Of a stretch of DNA of 64,000 nt, positions 7,786 through 17,155 are shown piece by piece. How positions within the stretch are numbered: position 1 is the stretch's first letter; every line of letters starts with the position of its first letter. The stretch comes from Fulvivirgaceae bacterium JP3-4 (GTDB lineage: Bacteria; Bacteroidota; Bacteroidia; Cytophagales; Cyclobacteriaceae). The position numbers and the translations under genes are program-made. A model generated the notes under the pieces. That model saw nothing but the letters and a program-made list of their open reading frames with translations, had not been told where the DNA came from and made no database searches. Location of the stretch: positions 186,001-250,000 of the forward strand of contig JARKND010000005.1 in NCBI GenBank assembly GCA_029309925.1. Direction: 5' to 3'.

Positions 7786-8466
7786 ATGAAAACTTCTACG
7801 AATATCAGAAAACACTTTACCCATGCGCTGATCGGCCTGCTGCTATTGGCTTCACTTCCTTCGATTGCACAGGACTATATAAGCGATGACTATCATATCC
7901 GCACGCTTTTTAAAACAGGTCACAAGGCATCCGGTGGGTTTGCTGCTCTTGAAAATAAATTCACAAAGATCAATGGTGAGTACGCTAATATGGCGGGAAT
8001 TTATGGTGGCTGGTACATTAACCATCGTTTTCTGCTGGGTGTTGCCGGAGCAGCGGTAACGAACAATATCCCTGTGCCGGAAGAATTCAGTGTCGCACCC
8101 GGTGTGCCTATGAGTTACGAATACGGGCAATTCGGGTTGATGACGGAGTACACGTTGTGGTCACATCGTGCCGTCCATTTTTCCATTGGCGTGATGAATG
8201 GTGCAGGCTTTACGGTTCAATATCTGCGTCACGATCTCAACGATGACTTCTACTGGAATCACGACCATGATGACTATCCGAAAGACGCCAACTTTTTCTT
8301 CGTTAGTGAGCCGAGTGTACGTCTTGAGATGAATATCCTGAAGTGGCTGCGGTTTACGCCTGGTGTATCATATCGCTATGCGTACGGAAGTACAGCGGAA
8401 GGGTTGTCAGATGACGACATCAGTGGTGTGTCTTACAATCTCACGTTAAAGTTCGGAAAGTTTTAA
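7786..8466 (+). CDS. Predicted outer-membrane beta-barrel protein
   Basis: A 226-residue secreted protein with a signal peptide (residues 1-29, ALIGLLLLASLPSIAQ) and a mature part made of alternating short strands: NMAGIYGGWYINHRFLLGVAGAA, FGLMTEYTLWSHRAVHFSIGV, FTPGVSYRYAYGS and the C-terminal VSYNLTLKFGKF, which ends in aromatic Phe as outer-membrane barrels do. It has no recognised enzyme motif. An insert between strands (about 150-170) is rich in Asp, Asn and His (NDDFYWNHDHDDYP) and could bind metal, which is speculation. The gene is transcribed alone, divergently from the M20 gene. Confidence 0.75.
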   Translation: MKTSTNIRKHFTHALIGLLLLASLPSIAQDYISDDYHIRTLFKTGHKASGGFAALENKFTKINGEYANMAGIYGGWYINHRFLLGVAGAAVTNNIPVPEEFSVAPGVPMSYEYGQFGLMTEYTLWSHRAVHFSIGVMNGAGFTVQYLRHDLNDDFYWNHDHDDYPKDANFFFVSEPSVRLEMNILKWLRFTPGVSYRYAYGSTAEGLSDDDISGVSYNLTLKFGKF

Positions 8467-8773
8467 TGCCAACCTCCAAGTGCCGTAAGTATTCGCAGGC
8501 CAATAACCAAAGTATTTTACGAACGCTCAAAGTGCATCAGTCAATCACTGTTTTGTTCGCTCCCGGGCCGCTGGGCCACTGGTATACTTCATCCGGACTG
8601 AACCCTGGCCGCGCATGCCACTGCCAGGCCAAAGCCAGGCTTAGGTCCTCCTGAAGTATACCGGGAAGTAGAAGACCTCATTACCTGGCATTTTTGATTT
8701 TGTTTAGATCGAAGTCGCATGTTCTTTTCGCTGCGATCGTTGCGTCTTCTTTGCGTTCTCTGCGGTTACTGGA
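8467..8773. other. 307-base spacer without a gene, with a compound hairpin
   Basis: This lies between the convergent barrel and SPOR genes. GGTATACTTCA at 8581-8591 pairs perfectly with TGAAGTATACC at 8652-8662; inside the 60-base loop CCTGGC and GCCAGG can form a second stem. The last 70 bases (8700-8770) carry low-complexity words such as TTGCGTCTTCTTTGCGTTCTCTGCGG, in pieces common in Bacteroidota spacers. No ORF with coding character was seen. Confidence 0.6.
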
Positions 8774-9301
8774 TTACCGGATTGGTATCCGCTCAGGGAT
8801 TAGAATGGCGTTTGGAAATAACTTCTTTACAGCCATGTAATCCTTCTGTGCTTCGAATCGGTTGATGTATTTCCCTGCGCGCACACGGAAATTCGGCTGA
8901 CTGAATAAAATGTCAGCTTCCATGTCAGGCATGGCCTGGGCGATTTGCTTCTTCACATTGAGTGCTTCTTCCTGTTGTTTGCCAGAGTACAACTGAATAG
9001 TAAAACCATCAACCAACCCGTTGGCGAGGTTGATGCGGTCAATGCTGTCGAGCACGGCATCAAGCTGTGCATTCACCGTATGGCGTGGCTCAAGGTAAAC
9101 AGCATTGTTTCCGCCTGTGCTGCCCGTTGCTCCAGATTGTTTCGCAGTATCGGAAGGCAGTTCAACTTTCGGGCGGAGAACAGAGAGGTCTTCTGAATAT
9201 TTTCCATCCGAAGACGACCCCGTAGTAGAAACTTTAGAAGAACAGGCTGCGATAAGCACCGCAACCACAACGAAGGTCAGTAAACGCATCATATTTTTCA
9301 T
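8774..9301 (-). CDS. SPOR-domain lipoprotein
   Basis: A 175-residue predicted lipoprotein: signal peptide with lipobox-like LIAACSSK and Cys20 as the lipidated residue, a linker rich in Ser, Thr and Gly (21-70), and a C-terminal region about 98-172 with a SPOR-like pattern (GFTIQLYSGKQQEEALNVKKQI, FRVRAGKYINRFEAQK). SPOR domains bind denuded peptidoglycan strands, often at division sites, so it probably tethers the outer membrane or marks septal wall; that is family knowledge, not seen here. The ATG at 9301 fits the signal peptide; an ATG at 9313 would only lengthen it. It starts 31 bases after secA and is probably read from the same transcript. Confidence 0.8.
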   Translation of the reverse strand: MKNMMRLLTFVVVAVLIAACSSKVSTTGSSSDGKYSEDLSVLRPKVELPSDTAKQSGATGSTGGNNAVYLEPRHTVNAQLDAVLDSIDRINLANGLVDGFTIQLYSGKQQEEALNVKKQIAQAMPDMEADILFSQPNFRVRAGKYINRFEAQKDYMAVKKLFPNAILIPERIPIR

Positions 9302-9332
9302 TCCGAGTCTCATCCTGCCAAAAATCTTATGC

Positions 9333-12300
9333 CTACTTGATGATAATACACTTGTTGTTCCGGATATCATCTTCAACGGTCTTGTATTTCACGTCTTTCA
9401 GCACTCTTCCATCTGTGTATTGCACGCTCACCTTGTCATTCCGGTTCGCCACTTTCTCAGATCGCACGGGCATCACCTTTTCCTGAGGCGGACGATTGGG
9501 TTGCTGTTGTGCAGGCTGCTGACCACCACCACCTGCAGCGCCACCTCCGCTGAGCAGCGACTTGGATTCCTCCTTCTTCTCACTAAGCTTCGCTCTGCGT
9601 TGTGTCCTTGCTTCCTGCACTTCGTCAGCCTCCTGCACAGGGATGTCAGCTTTCATCAGGAATGAAATCGTATCTTCATTCACTTTTGCAATGAAGCGTT
9701 TGAACAATTCAAATCCTTCAAACTTATAAATGAGCAGCGGATCCTTCTGTTCGTACACTGCAGTCTGCACACTTTGTTTCAGGTCGTCCATCTCGCGGAG
9801 ATGTTCCTTCCATTGCTGATCGATGATGGCCAGCGTGATCATCTTCTCCATGGCCTTGATCAACTCTGCATTGTTAGTCTGCACAGTCTTGGCGAGGTTG
9901 GCCGCAACCCCGATGTTCTTTGTCCCATCGGTAAACGGAACGAGAATATTTTCGATGGTAGCGCCACGTGTTTTATAGATGTCTTTAACAACAGGAAGCG
10001 CCTTCTCCGCTACCATTTTATTCTTCTGATGGTAGTGGACCAATGCCTGGTGATACAGATCGTCAGCCAGTTTGTTAGTATCCATACGATCGAATTCTTC
10101 TTTCGAGATCTCGTAATCGATACCCAGCGTGCTGAGCGCATTAAGTCTGAGGCTTTCGTAGTCTGCTGCGTTCTTCGCGTTGATTACGATCTCCTCACTG
10201 GTGTCGAACAACATCGTGAGAATATCGAGCTCGAGGCGCTCACCGAACAGCGCGTTTTTCCTGCGCTTATAGATTACTTCGCGCTGTGAGTTCATCACGT
10301 TGTCGTATTCGAGCAGACGCTTACGAATTCCGAAGTTGTTCTCTTCCACTTTCTTCTGGGCACGCTCAATAGAGCTTGTTACCATCGAGTGCTGGATCAC
10401 TTCACCCTCTTTGAGTCCAAGCCTATCCATGATGCGGGCGATACGCTCCGGCATGAACAAACGCATGAGGTTATCCTCAAGCGAAACGTAGAACTGCGAA
10501 GTACCCGGATCACCCTGACGGCCTGAACGTCCGCGCAACTGACGGTCTACACGTCTCGATTCGTGGCGCTCAGTACCAATGATGGCAAGACCACCCGCAG
10601 CTCTTGACTCGGGTGTCAGCTTAATATCAGTACCACGACCTGCCATGTTTGTAGCAATCGTAACCGTTCCTGGCTTTCCTGCTTCAGCAACAATTTCAGC
10701 CTCACGCTGGTGTTGTTTCGCGTTAAGCACCTGGTGTTTGATCTTTCTCAATTGTAGCAGTCGGCTCACCAATTCGGATATCTCGACAGACGTTGTTCCC
10801 ACAAGAACAGGTCTTCCTTCCTGTGTAAGTTTTACAATCTCTTCAATGACAGCGTTGAATTTCTCACGCACTGTTTTATAAACGAGGTCATCGTAATCCT
10901 TTCTCACCGCAGGCTTATTGGTTGGGATCACGACTACATCGAGCTTGTAGATGTCCCACAATTCACCCGCCTCCGTTTCTGCCGTACCGGTCATACCGGC
11001 CAGCTTGTGATACATGCGGAAATAATTCTGAAGCGTGATGGTTGCGTATGTTTGGGTCGCATCCTCCACCTTCACATTCTCCTTCGCTTCAATCGCCTGG
11101 TGCAAACCATCAGAGTAGCGTCTTCCCTCCAGCACACGACCCGTTTGTTCATCGACAATCTTGATCTTACCATCAACAATAATGTACTCGGTATCTTTTT
11201 CGAAAAGGGTGTACGCTTTCAAGAGCTGGTTCACGCTGTGAATGCGCTGCGACTTGGTCTGATATTCGCGAATGAGCTCTTCCTTCTTCTGGAACCTGGA
11301 CTGATCATCGAGCGATGTATCTTTTTCGAGCTTGTTTAGCTCGGTGCCGATCTCGGGAAGAATGAAGAACCGCGGATCCTCACCCTCACCGGTGATCAGG
11401 TCGATTCCTTTTTCAGTGAGCTCTACACTGTTGTCCTTTTCATCGATCACAAAATACAAAGGCTTATCAGCCTCCGGCATATTGCGTTTGTTATCCTGCA
11501 GATAGAAGTTTTCAGTTTTCTGCAGCACGGCCTTGATACCCGTCTCGCTGAGAAACTTGATCAGCGGTTTGTGTTTTGGCATCGCACGGTGAGCGCGGAA
11601 TAACGGAAGGCCTCCGTCTTTTTCGTTACCAGAGGAAATTGACTTGCGCGCTTCGTTCAGAAATTCGTTGACGAGTTTCTTCTGAGCCTCCACAAGCTTG
11701 AAAATCCTGGGCTTGAGATCGTAAAATTCGTGCTGATCGCCTCGCGGCACCGGTCCGGAAATGATCAATGGCGTCCTGGCCTCATCGATCAATACCGAGT
11801 CAACTTCATCGACCATTGCGTAGTGATGAGCGCGCTGCACGAGTTCTTCAGGATCACGTGCCATGTTATCGCGCAGATAGTCGAAACCAAATTCGTTGTT
11901 TGTTCCGTAGGTGATGTCTGCGCGGTACGCGTTTCTTCTGTTGATAGAATTCGGCTCATGCTTGTCGATGCAGTCGACAGAGATGCCGTGGAATTCGAAG
12001 ATCGGACCCATCCACTCGCTGTCGCGTGTGGCCAGGTAGTTGTTTACTGTTACGATATGCACACCGCGTTTGGCGAGTGCATTAAGGAAGGCCGGAAGTG
12101 TAGCGACAAGGGTCTTACCTTCACCGGTTGCCATTTCCGCCACTTTACCTTCGTGAAGCACAATACCACCAATGATCTGAACATCGTAGTGAACCATGTC
12201 CCACTTGATCATATTGCCGGCAGCCATCCACTGGTTGTACCAATGAGCCTTATCACCGACAATTTTTACGTTTTGTTTACGCGCGGAAAGCTGGATGTCG

Positions 12301-12704
12301 AAATCGCGGGCTGTTACTTCGAGGTATTCATTCTCCTTGAAACGTTTTGCCGTTTCACGTACGATGGCGAACGCCTTGGGAAGAACCTTCAGGAGCACTT
12401 TTTCAAGCTGCTTGTTCCTATCCTCTTCGAGCTTATCAATCTCGGCAAATACCGATTCTTTCTCTCCAATTTCAAGGTTGGGCTCGTCTGCAATCTTCTT
12501 GTGAAGTGACGCAAGGTTGTCATCAATCCCTTTCAATTCCTGATTGATGGTCTCCTGTATTTTTAAAGATTCGTTTCTGAGTTCGTCATTGGACACAGAC
12601 TTGAGCTTTTCTCCTTCCTGCTTGGTCTGCTCAACCAGCGGCATGATGCGCTTAATGTCTTTTTCAGATTTTGTTCCAAAGATCTTCGCGATGAATTTGA
12701 GCAT
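9333..12704 (-). CDS. secA: Preprotein translocase ATPase subunit SecA
   Basis: The 1,123-residue motor that pushes unfolded preproteins through SecYEG. The Walker A motif [11 protein letters not shown] is at residues 191-201 and the DEAD-like [21 protein letters not shown] follows at about 297; the second RecA-like half has [12 protein letters not shown] and [13 protein letters not shown]. The protein is about 220 residues longer than E. coli SecA because of an extra helical stretch near residues 55-110 and another around 340-450, typical of Bacteroidota. The C-terminal tail lacks the cysteine zinc motif that binds SecB: RND of the usual GRNDPCPCGSG survives in [15 protein letters not shown], but the cysteines are gone. 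A long hairpin precedes the start codon (12714-12819). Confidence 0.97.
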   Translation of the reverse strand: MLKFIAKIFGTKSEKDIKRIMPLVEQTKQEGEKLKSVSNDELRNESLKIQETINQELKGIDDNLASLHKKIADEPNLEIGEKESVFAEIDKLEEDRNKQLEKVLLKVLPKAFAIVRETAKRFKENEYLEVTARDFDIQLSARKQNVKIVGDKAHWYNQWMAAGNMIKWDMVHYDVQIIGGIVLHEGKVAEMATGEGKTLVATLPAFLNALAKRGVHIVTVNNYLATRDSEWMGPIFEFHGISVDCIDKHEPNSINRRNAYRADITYGTNNEFGFDYLRDNMARDPEELVQRAHHYAMVDEVDSVLIDEARTPLIISGPVPRGDQHEFYDLKPRIFKLVEAQKKLVNEFLNEARKSISSGNEKDGGLPLFRAHRAMPKHKPLIKFLSETGIKAVLQKTENFYLQDNKRNMPEADKPLYFVIDEKDNSVELTEKGIDLITGEGEDPRFFILPEIGTELNKLEKDTSLDDQSRFQKKEELIREYQTKSQRIHSVNQLLKAYTLFEKDTEYIIVDGKIKIVDEQTGRVLEGRRYSDGLHQAIEAKENVKVEDATQTYATITLQNYFRMYHKLAGMTGTAETEAGELWDIYKLDVVVIPTNKPAVRKDYDDLVYKTVREKFNAVIEEIVKLTQEGRPVLVGTTSVEISELVSRLLQLRKIKHQVLNAKQHQREAEIVAEAGKPGTVTIATNMAGRGTDIKLTPESRAAGGLAIIGTERHESRRVDRQLRGRSGRQGDPGTSQFYVSLEDNLMRLFMPERIARIMDRLGLKEGEVIQHSMVTSSIERAQKKVEENNFGIRKRLLEYDNVMNSQREVIYKRRKNALFGERLELDILTMLFDTSEEIVINAKNAADYESLRLNALSTLGIDYEISKEEFDRMDTNKLADDLYHQALVHYHQKNKMVAEKALPVVKDIYKTRGATIENILVPFTDGTKNIGVAANLAKTVQTNNAELIKAMEKMITLAIIDQQWKEHLREMDDLKQSVQTAVYEQKDPLLIYKFEGFELFKRFIAKVNEDTISFLMKADIPVQEADEVQEARTQRRAKLSEKKEESKSLLSGGGAAGGGGQQPAQQQPNRPPQEKVMPVRSEKVANRNDKVSVQYTDGRVLKDVKYKTVEDDIRNNKCIIIK

Positions 12705-12713
12705 TCGAGATAC

Positions 12714-12819
12714 GTTGATTCGTTTATTAGTTGATTAGTTGATTAGTTCGCTGTCAACTTAGTGATGCACGCTGCTTTGAGCGCAACGAATCAACTAATC
12801 AACGAATCAACTAATCAAC
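12714..12819. repeat. Word-repeat inverted repeat in the dapF-secA spacer
   Basis: The left side repeats GTTGATTAG/GTTGATTCG words and the right side their complements. TTGATTAGTTGATT at 12731-12744 is perfectly complementary to AATCAACTAATCAA at both 12789-12802 and 12805-12818, so alternative pairings are possible. The structure ends ten bases before the secA ATG. A second perfect palindrome, CCCGTTT-T-AAACGGG, stands at 12824-12838 on the dapF side. The rest of the 176-base spacer has no gene. Confidence 0.7.
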
Positions 12820-12880
12820 CTGACCCGTTTTAAACGGGGCCTCAATTTAGTTTCTTTTTTTGTGATTTCTGGATGAACAA

Positions 12881-13654
12881 TTACAGTTCCAAGTCACCTT
12901 GGAAGACCAATTTGGCAGGACCGATCAGGTAAATATCTGTAAATGTGCCGTTAAGGCCGGATTTGAATTCTACTGACAGGTCTCCGCCCAACGTTTTGAC
13001 GGAAACCGGTGATGAATAGCCGTTAAATGACGCGGCCAGCGCGGCAGCAACTACCCCCGTTCCACACGACAATGTTTCATTTTCCACGCCTCGCTCGTAG
13101 GTCCTTACGAAGATGGTATTGTTTGCCATTGGCTGCACGAAGTTGACGTTCGTACCACCGGGTTTGAACGGTTCGCTGTAGCGGATTTTCCTGCCTTCAT
13201 CGAAGACGGGATATTGATCGGCAGCGTCCACAAAACGGACGAAATGCGGAGAGCCTGTATTGATGAACTGATCGTTTCCGATTTTATCGGTTTTGGTGAC
13301 CGGGTTCATTTTCAGTTTCACGATCCCGGCAGGAAGCAACTCGGCCTGATGCTCACCATCATACGCATTGAACTTCGCTTTTCCGTTGACGATGCCAAGG
13401 GCGGAGGCCATCCGAACTGCTGCACGACTGCCGTTTCCACAAAGGCTTTGCGAGCCATCGCTGTTGTAATACACCAGGTTAAAGTCGAGCGAAGGGTGTT
13501 TCTCAATAAGCATCAGACCATCGGCACCGACACCAAACTTCCGATGACAGATTTGCTTGATCTGCTCCTGCGAAAATGTATATCCTGTGGTTCGGTTGTC
13601 GATCACCACAAAGTCGTTTCCGGTTGCCTGGTATTTTGAAAAATGAACTGTCAT
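12881..13654 (-). CDS. dapF: Diaminopimelate epimerase
   Basis: Interconverts LL- and meso-diaminopimelate, giving the meso form needed for peptidoglycan cross-links and lysine. The 257-residue product has the two catalytic cysteines in their expected settings: Cys72 in SLCGNGSRAAVR and Cys197 in LSCGTGVVAAA. The opening FSKYQATGNDFVVIDN is the usual N-terminal signature, and GSPHFVRFV and GTNVNFVQ are present. It is slightly shorter than the 274-residue E. coli enzyme, as is usual in the phylum. It follows the DUF4834 gene by 11 bases and precedes secA; whether secA shares its message depends on the hairpins at 12714-12838. Confidence 0.97.
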   Translation of the reverse strand: MTVHFSKYQATGNDFVVIDNRTTGYTFSQEQIKQICHRKFGVGADGLMLIEKHPSLDFNLVYYNSDGSQSLCGNGSRAAVRMASALGIVNGKAKFNAYDGEHQAELLPAGIVKLKMNPVTKTDKIGNDQFINTGSPHFVRFVDAADQYPVFDEGRKIRYSEPFKPGGTNVNFVQPMANNTIFVRTYERGVENETLSCGTGVVAAALAASFNGYSSPVSVKTLGGDLSVEFKSGLNGTFTDIYLIGPAKLVFQGDLEL

Positions 13655-13665
13655 GGCACGAAGAA

Positions 13666-13863
13666 TTACTTCACTTCCTCGTAGTCTATATACTCGCCTG
13701 CTGTGTTTTTGGTTTTCTTCTTTTGCTGAGGCGGTTGATTGAAGTTAGCCTGCTGCTGGTTGTTTCTGAACTGCTGAGATGCAGCACCGGCACGGAAGAA
13801 CAACGTTCCGATCTTGTAGATAACGTACAGAACAAGGCCTATAATAAGAAGAAACTTAAACAT
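13666..13863 (-). CDS. DUF4834 family small membrane protein
   Basis: A 65-residue protein with one N-terminal transmembrane helix (about 3-21, FLLIIGLVLYVIYKIGTLF), a Gln/Asn/Pro-rich middle (NNQQQANFNQPPQQ), a lysine cluster and an acidic C-terminal motif GEYIDYEEVK. This order matches DUF4834, a small family restricted to Bacteroidota with no known function. It stands 11 bases before dapF and probably leads that transcript. A near-consensus -7 element, TATCTTCG on the minus strand at 13895-13902, lies about 30 bases upstream but has one mismatch. Confidence 0.8.
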   Translation of the reverse strand: MFKFLLIIGLVLYVIYKIGTLFFRAGAASQQFRNNQQQANFNQPPQQKKKTKNTAGEYIDYEEVK

Positions 13864-13964
13864 TGGCTTTCTCTTTGGTATATAAACTGAAAAACGAAGA
13901 TAGAGGTTCGTGCTTTAATAAACTAGACGATAAAGTGACTCGTTTATTTTAGGGTTTATAGCCA

Positions 13965-13981
13965 CCCCGCGAAGCGCGGGA
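13965..13981. repeat. GC-rich hairpin and ACACCAAGG/ACACAAAG words after carB
   Basis: CCCGCG at 13966-13971 pairs with CGCGGG at 13975-13980 around AAG. On the minus strand it follows the carB stop and may help end that transcript, although no T-run comes directly after. Bases 13990-14030 add ACACCAAGG, AACACAAAG words like those at 18851-18947. The remainder of the 263-base spacer shows nothing coding. Confidence 0.45.
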
Positions 13982-14126
13982 TCTATGACAAGGCTCCAAG
14001 GACACCAAGGAACACAAAGAAATGCAAAACCTTTGCTAATACCTGCCCGAAGATAAAGCCAATGCAATTGATGCTCCAGATTCATGTTCACCTCAATTGG
14101 ATTCATCGTATTATCGCTTTTGATTG

Positions 14127-16943
14127 CTATCTGCTCAGATAGAGATTTCTCTCCGAATAAATCTTCATGAAATAGTCGTCCATGAGATCATCGATAAAGT
14201 AAATCGCCTCGCCTGTCGATTTCATTTCCGGACCCAATTCCTTATTCACATCCGGGAATTTGCTGAACGAGAACACCGGTTCCTTGATCGCATATCCTTT
14301 GCGTGTCGGGTTAAATTTGAAGTCCTTCACTTTCTTTTCCCCGAGCATAACTTTAGTGGCGTAGTTTACATATGGCTCGTCATAAGCCTTGCAGATGAAT
14401 GGCACCGTGCGTGATGCGCGAGGGTTCGCTTCGATGATATAAACCTTGTCGTTCTTGATGGCAAATTGAATGTTGATCAATCCGACAGTCTTCAGCGCGA
14501 GCGCAATCTTATGCGTGTAGTTTTCAATCTGCTTGATCACCAGGTCGCCAAGGTTGTATGGCGGCAGCACCGCATATGAATCACCAGAGTGGATTCCAGC
14601 AGGCTCGATGTGTTGCATGATCCCGATGATGTAAACATCTTCACCATCACAGATCGCATCTGCTTCAGCTTCTATGGCTCCATCGAGGAAGTGATCCAAC
14701 AATACCTTGTTCTCTGGCAAGTGTTTCCAGATGTCGAGGATGTGATCTTCGAGTTCCTGTTCGTTGATTACGATCTTCATACTCTGTCCACCGAGCACGT
14801 AAGAAGGACGAACAAGCAATGGGAAACCAATCGTCTTGGAAACTTCAAGTGCTTCATCAGCATTTGTTGCAACTCCAAACTCAGGATATGGAATTCCAAG
14901 ATCTTTAAGCAATGTCGAGAAGCTACCGCGATCTTCAGCAAGATCAAGTGCCTCGTAAGAAGTTCCGATAATTTTAATTCCGTGCTTGTGAAGTTTTTCA
15001 GCAAGTTTCAGCGCAGTTTGTCCACCGAGCTGAACGATCACACCTTCTGGTTTTTCGTGTTCGATGATGTCGTACAAATGTTCCCAGAATACAGGCTCGA
15101 AGTACAGCTTGTCAGCGATATCGAAATCTGTCGAAACCGTTTCAGGGTTACAGTTGATCATGATGGTCTCGTAGCCACACTCCTTCGCGGCAAGCACACC
15201 GTGAACGCAAGAGTAGTCGAACTCGATTCCCTGTCCTATCCGGTTCGGACCAGAACCCAACACCACTATTTTCTTCTTGTTGGACACCATCGACTCATTC
15301 TCCGAATCGAATGTTGAATAGTAGTAAGGAGTTCTCGCTTCAAATTCAGCTGCGCAGGTGTCTACCAGTTTGTAGACGCGTTTGATGCCCATTTCCTTGC
15401 GCTTTTTGTTCACTTCGCTCTCATAACAATCAAGCACGTGAGCGATCTGACGATCAGCGTAACCTTTTTCCTTGGCGGTCCGCATCAGGGAAGCAGGAAT
15501 TGTTTCGATGTCGAATTTTGCCATCTCTTTTTCCAATTCCACAAGCTCTTCGATCTGGTTGAGGAACCAGCGATCGATCCTGGTGAGCTTCTGGATCGTC
15601 TTCATCGGAATGCCAAGTTTGATCGCATCGTAAATATGGAACAGGCGATTCCAGGTCGGGTGTTCAAGGCTGTAGAGAAGCTCATCCTGTTTTTTCAGTT
15701 CTTTTCCATCAGCACCGATACCGTTTCGTCTGATCTCAAGCGACTGGCAAGCTTTCTGGAGGGCTTCCTGGAAATTTCTTCCAATGCCCATCGCTTCACC
15801 CACTGACTTCATCTGAAGACCAAGTCTTCTGTCTGCACCATGGAATTTGTCAAAATTCCAACGCGGAATTTTTACGATCACATAATCAATTGAAGGTTCG
15901 AAGTAGGCGGTCGTTGTTCCCGTCACTGCGTTCTTGAGCTCATCGAGGTTGTAACCGATGGCGAGCTTTGCAGCAATTTTTGCAATCGGATATCCTGTGG
16001 CCTTCGATGCAAGTGCTGACGATCTCGACACACGAGGGTTGATCTCGATACCGATGATCTCATCATAGTTATCTGGATTCAGCGAAAACTGGACGTTACA
16101 TCCACCTGCAAACTGACCAATTCCATTCATCATTTTGATCGCCAGATCGCGCATCTTCTGATAAGTGGTGTCTGGCAGCGTCATTGCCGGAGCAACTGTA
16201 ATGGAATCTCCTGTGTGGATACCCATCGGATCGAAGTTCTCGATCGAGCAGATAATGATTACGTTTCCAATATTGTCCCGAAGCAATTCAAGCTCAAATT
16301 CTTTCCACCCCATGATGCTTTGCTCCACGAGCACTTCGTGAATAGGAGACGCATGCAATCCGCGGTTGAGCGCTTCATCAAAATCTTCAGGAGAGTTGAC
16401 AAATCCTCCTCCGGTTCCACCGAGTGTATAGGATGGACGAATCACCAGCGGAAAACCAATTTCCTGAGCGATTTCCTTTCCCTGCAGGAATGAAGTTGCC
16501 GTTGATCCTTTACAAACTCCAACACCAAGCTCGTGCATCTTCAGACGGAACTTCTCACGATCTTCCGTAGTCTCAATTGCCTTGATGTCAACACCGATGA
16601 TCTTGACGCCATAGTGCTGCCAGATGCCGGCTTTATCGCAATCAATGCAAAGGTTGAGCGCAGTTTGTCCTCCCATGGTTGGAAGCACGGCATCGATGTG
16701 ATGCTTTTCCAGAATTTCGCGGATGCTTTTTTTGTTGAGCGGCTTCAGATACACGTGATCAGCCGTCACCTTGTCGGTCATGATGGTGGCCGGGTTTGAA
16801 TTGATCAGCACCACCTCGATTCCTTCTTCCCGCAAAGATCGGGAAGCCTGGGATCCGGCATAATCAAATTCACAAGCTTGACCAATGATAATAGGACCGC
16901 TTCCAATAATCAGTACGGAGCGAATACTTCTGTCTCTAGGCAT
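14127..16943 (-). CDS. carB: Carbamoyl-phosphate synthase large subunit
   Basis: Makes carbamoyl phosphate from bicarbonate, ammonia delivered by CarA, and two ATP, for pyrimidines and arginine. The 938 residues hold both synthetase halves: the first begins SVLIIGSGPIIIGQACEFDYAG near residue 9, the second IVVLGSGPNRIGQGIEFDYSC near 557, each followed by an ATP-grasp domain (about 130-340 and 680-870). The protein stops just after the second ATP-grasp half, so the C-terminal MGS-like allosteric domain of the roughly 1,073-residue E. coli enzyme, which binds UMP, IMP and ornithine, is absent. carA is not in the window. A good promoter lies at 16976-17007. The sequence ends in a normal stop, so this is a short form and not a frameshift. 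Confidence 0.96.
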   Translation of the reverse strand: MPRDRSIRSVLIIGSGPIIIGQACEFDYAGSQASRSLREEGIEVVLINSNPATIMTDKVTADHVYLKPLNKKSIREILEKHHIDAVLPTMGGQTALNLCIDCDKAGIWQHYGVKIIGVDIKAIETTEDREKFRLKMHELGVGVCKGSTATSFLQGKEIAQEIGFPLVIRPSYTLGGTGGGFVNSPEDFDEALNRGLHASPIHEVLVEQSIMGWKEFELELLRDNIGNVIIICSIENFDPMGIHTGDSITVAPAMTLPDTTYQKMRDLAIKMMNGIGQFAGGCNVQFSLNPDNYDEIIGIEINPRVSRSSALASKATGYPIAKIAAKLAIGYNLDELKNAVTGTTTAYFEPSIDYVIVKIPRWNFDKFHGADRRLGLQMKSVGEAMGIGRNFQEALQKACQSLEIRRNGIGADGKELKKQDELLYSLEHPTWNRLFHIYDAIKLGIPMKTIQKLTRIDRWFLNQIEELVELEKEMAKFDIETIPASLMRTAKEKGYADRQIAHVLDCYESEVNKKRKEMGIKRVYKLVDTCAAEFEARTPYYYSTFDSENESMVSNKKKIVVLGSGPNRIGQGIEFDYSCVHGVLAAKECGYETIMINCNPETVSTDFDIADKLYFEPVFWEHLYDIIEHEKPEGVIVQLGGQTALKLAEKLHKHGIKIIGTSYEALDLAEDRGSFSTLLKDLGIPYPEFGVATNADEALEVSKTIGFPLLVRPSYVLGGQSMKIVINEQELEDHILDIWKHLPENKVLLDHFLDGAIEAEADAICDGEDVYIIGIMQHIEPAGIHSGDSYAVLPPYNLGDLVIKQIENYTHKIALALKTVGLINIQFAIKNDKVYIIEANPRASRTVPFICKAYDEPYVNYATKVMLGEKKVKDFKFNPTRKGYAIKEPVFSFSKFPDVNKELGPEMKSTGEAIYFIDDLMDDYFMKIYSERNLYLSR

Positions 16944-16975
16944 CGTATAACGGGAAAGGGATAAACAAAATTGGG

Positions 16976-17007
16976 CAAAAATATACCAACCAACGCAGCT
17001 TTAACAA
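16976..17007 (-). promoter_or_regulatory. carB promoter
   Basis: Read on the minus strand, TTG (17007-17005) is separated by 21 bases from TATTTTTG (16983-16976), a full match to the Bacteroidota TTG / TAnnTTTG promoter pattern. The start site would be near 16970, giving a leader of about 27 bases. Confidence 0.6.
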
Positions 17008-17020
17008 CAATCGATTAATT

Positions 17021-17046
17021 TTTTTCAAAACGAATTTTTTGAAAAA
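17021..17046. promoter_or_regulatory. AT-rich 10-bp inverted repeat in a divergent promoter region
   Basis: TTTTTCAAAA at 17021-17030 and TTTTGAAAAA at 17037-17046 form a perfect inverted repeat with a six-base spacer. It sits between the divergent carB and GMC genes and next to the carB promoter, so it could be an operator. Confidence 0.35.
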
Positions 17047-17134
17047 TAATTCCACAAATTTTTCGAATTCATCAAGGTGGAATTACCGTTTGAAAAACAT
17101 GGTTTCGCGTTTTTAGGGAAATTCGACAACTTAA

Positions 17135-17153
17135 GCTTGGAAAAAATCCAAGC
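17135..17153 (+). promoter_or_regulatory. Hairpin directly before the GMC oxidoreductase start codon
   Basis: GCTTGGA (17135-17141), five A, TCCAAGC (17147-17153) make a perfect 7-bp stem ending two bases before the ATG at 17156. It covers the place where a ribosome-binding site would be. An in-frame stop at 17132 excludes an upstream start in this frame. Confidence 0.5.
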
Positions 17154-17155
17154 CA

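Noticed and set aside
11730-12509. Open frame of 259 codons opposite secA
   Set aside because: Shadow of the secA coding frame without protein character; the same holds for 14589-15317 opposite carB.
13915-14106. 63-codon open frame downstream of carB
   Set aside because: It runs through the GC-rich hairpin and the ACACCAAGG words and has a composition that follows these repeats.
16944-17155. Riboswitch or attenuator before carB
   Set aside because: The leader is only about 27 bases from the predicted start and holds no recognisable aptamer.
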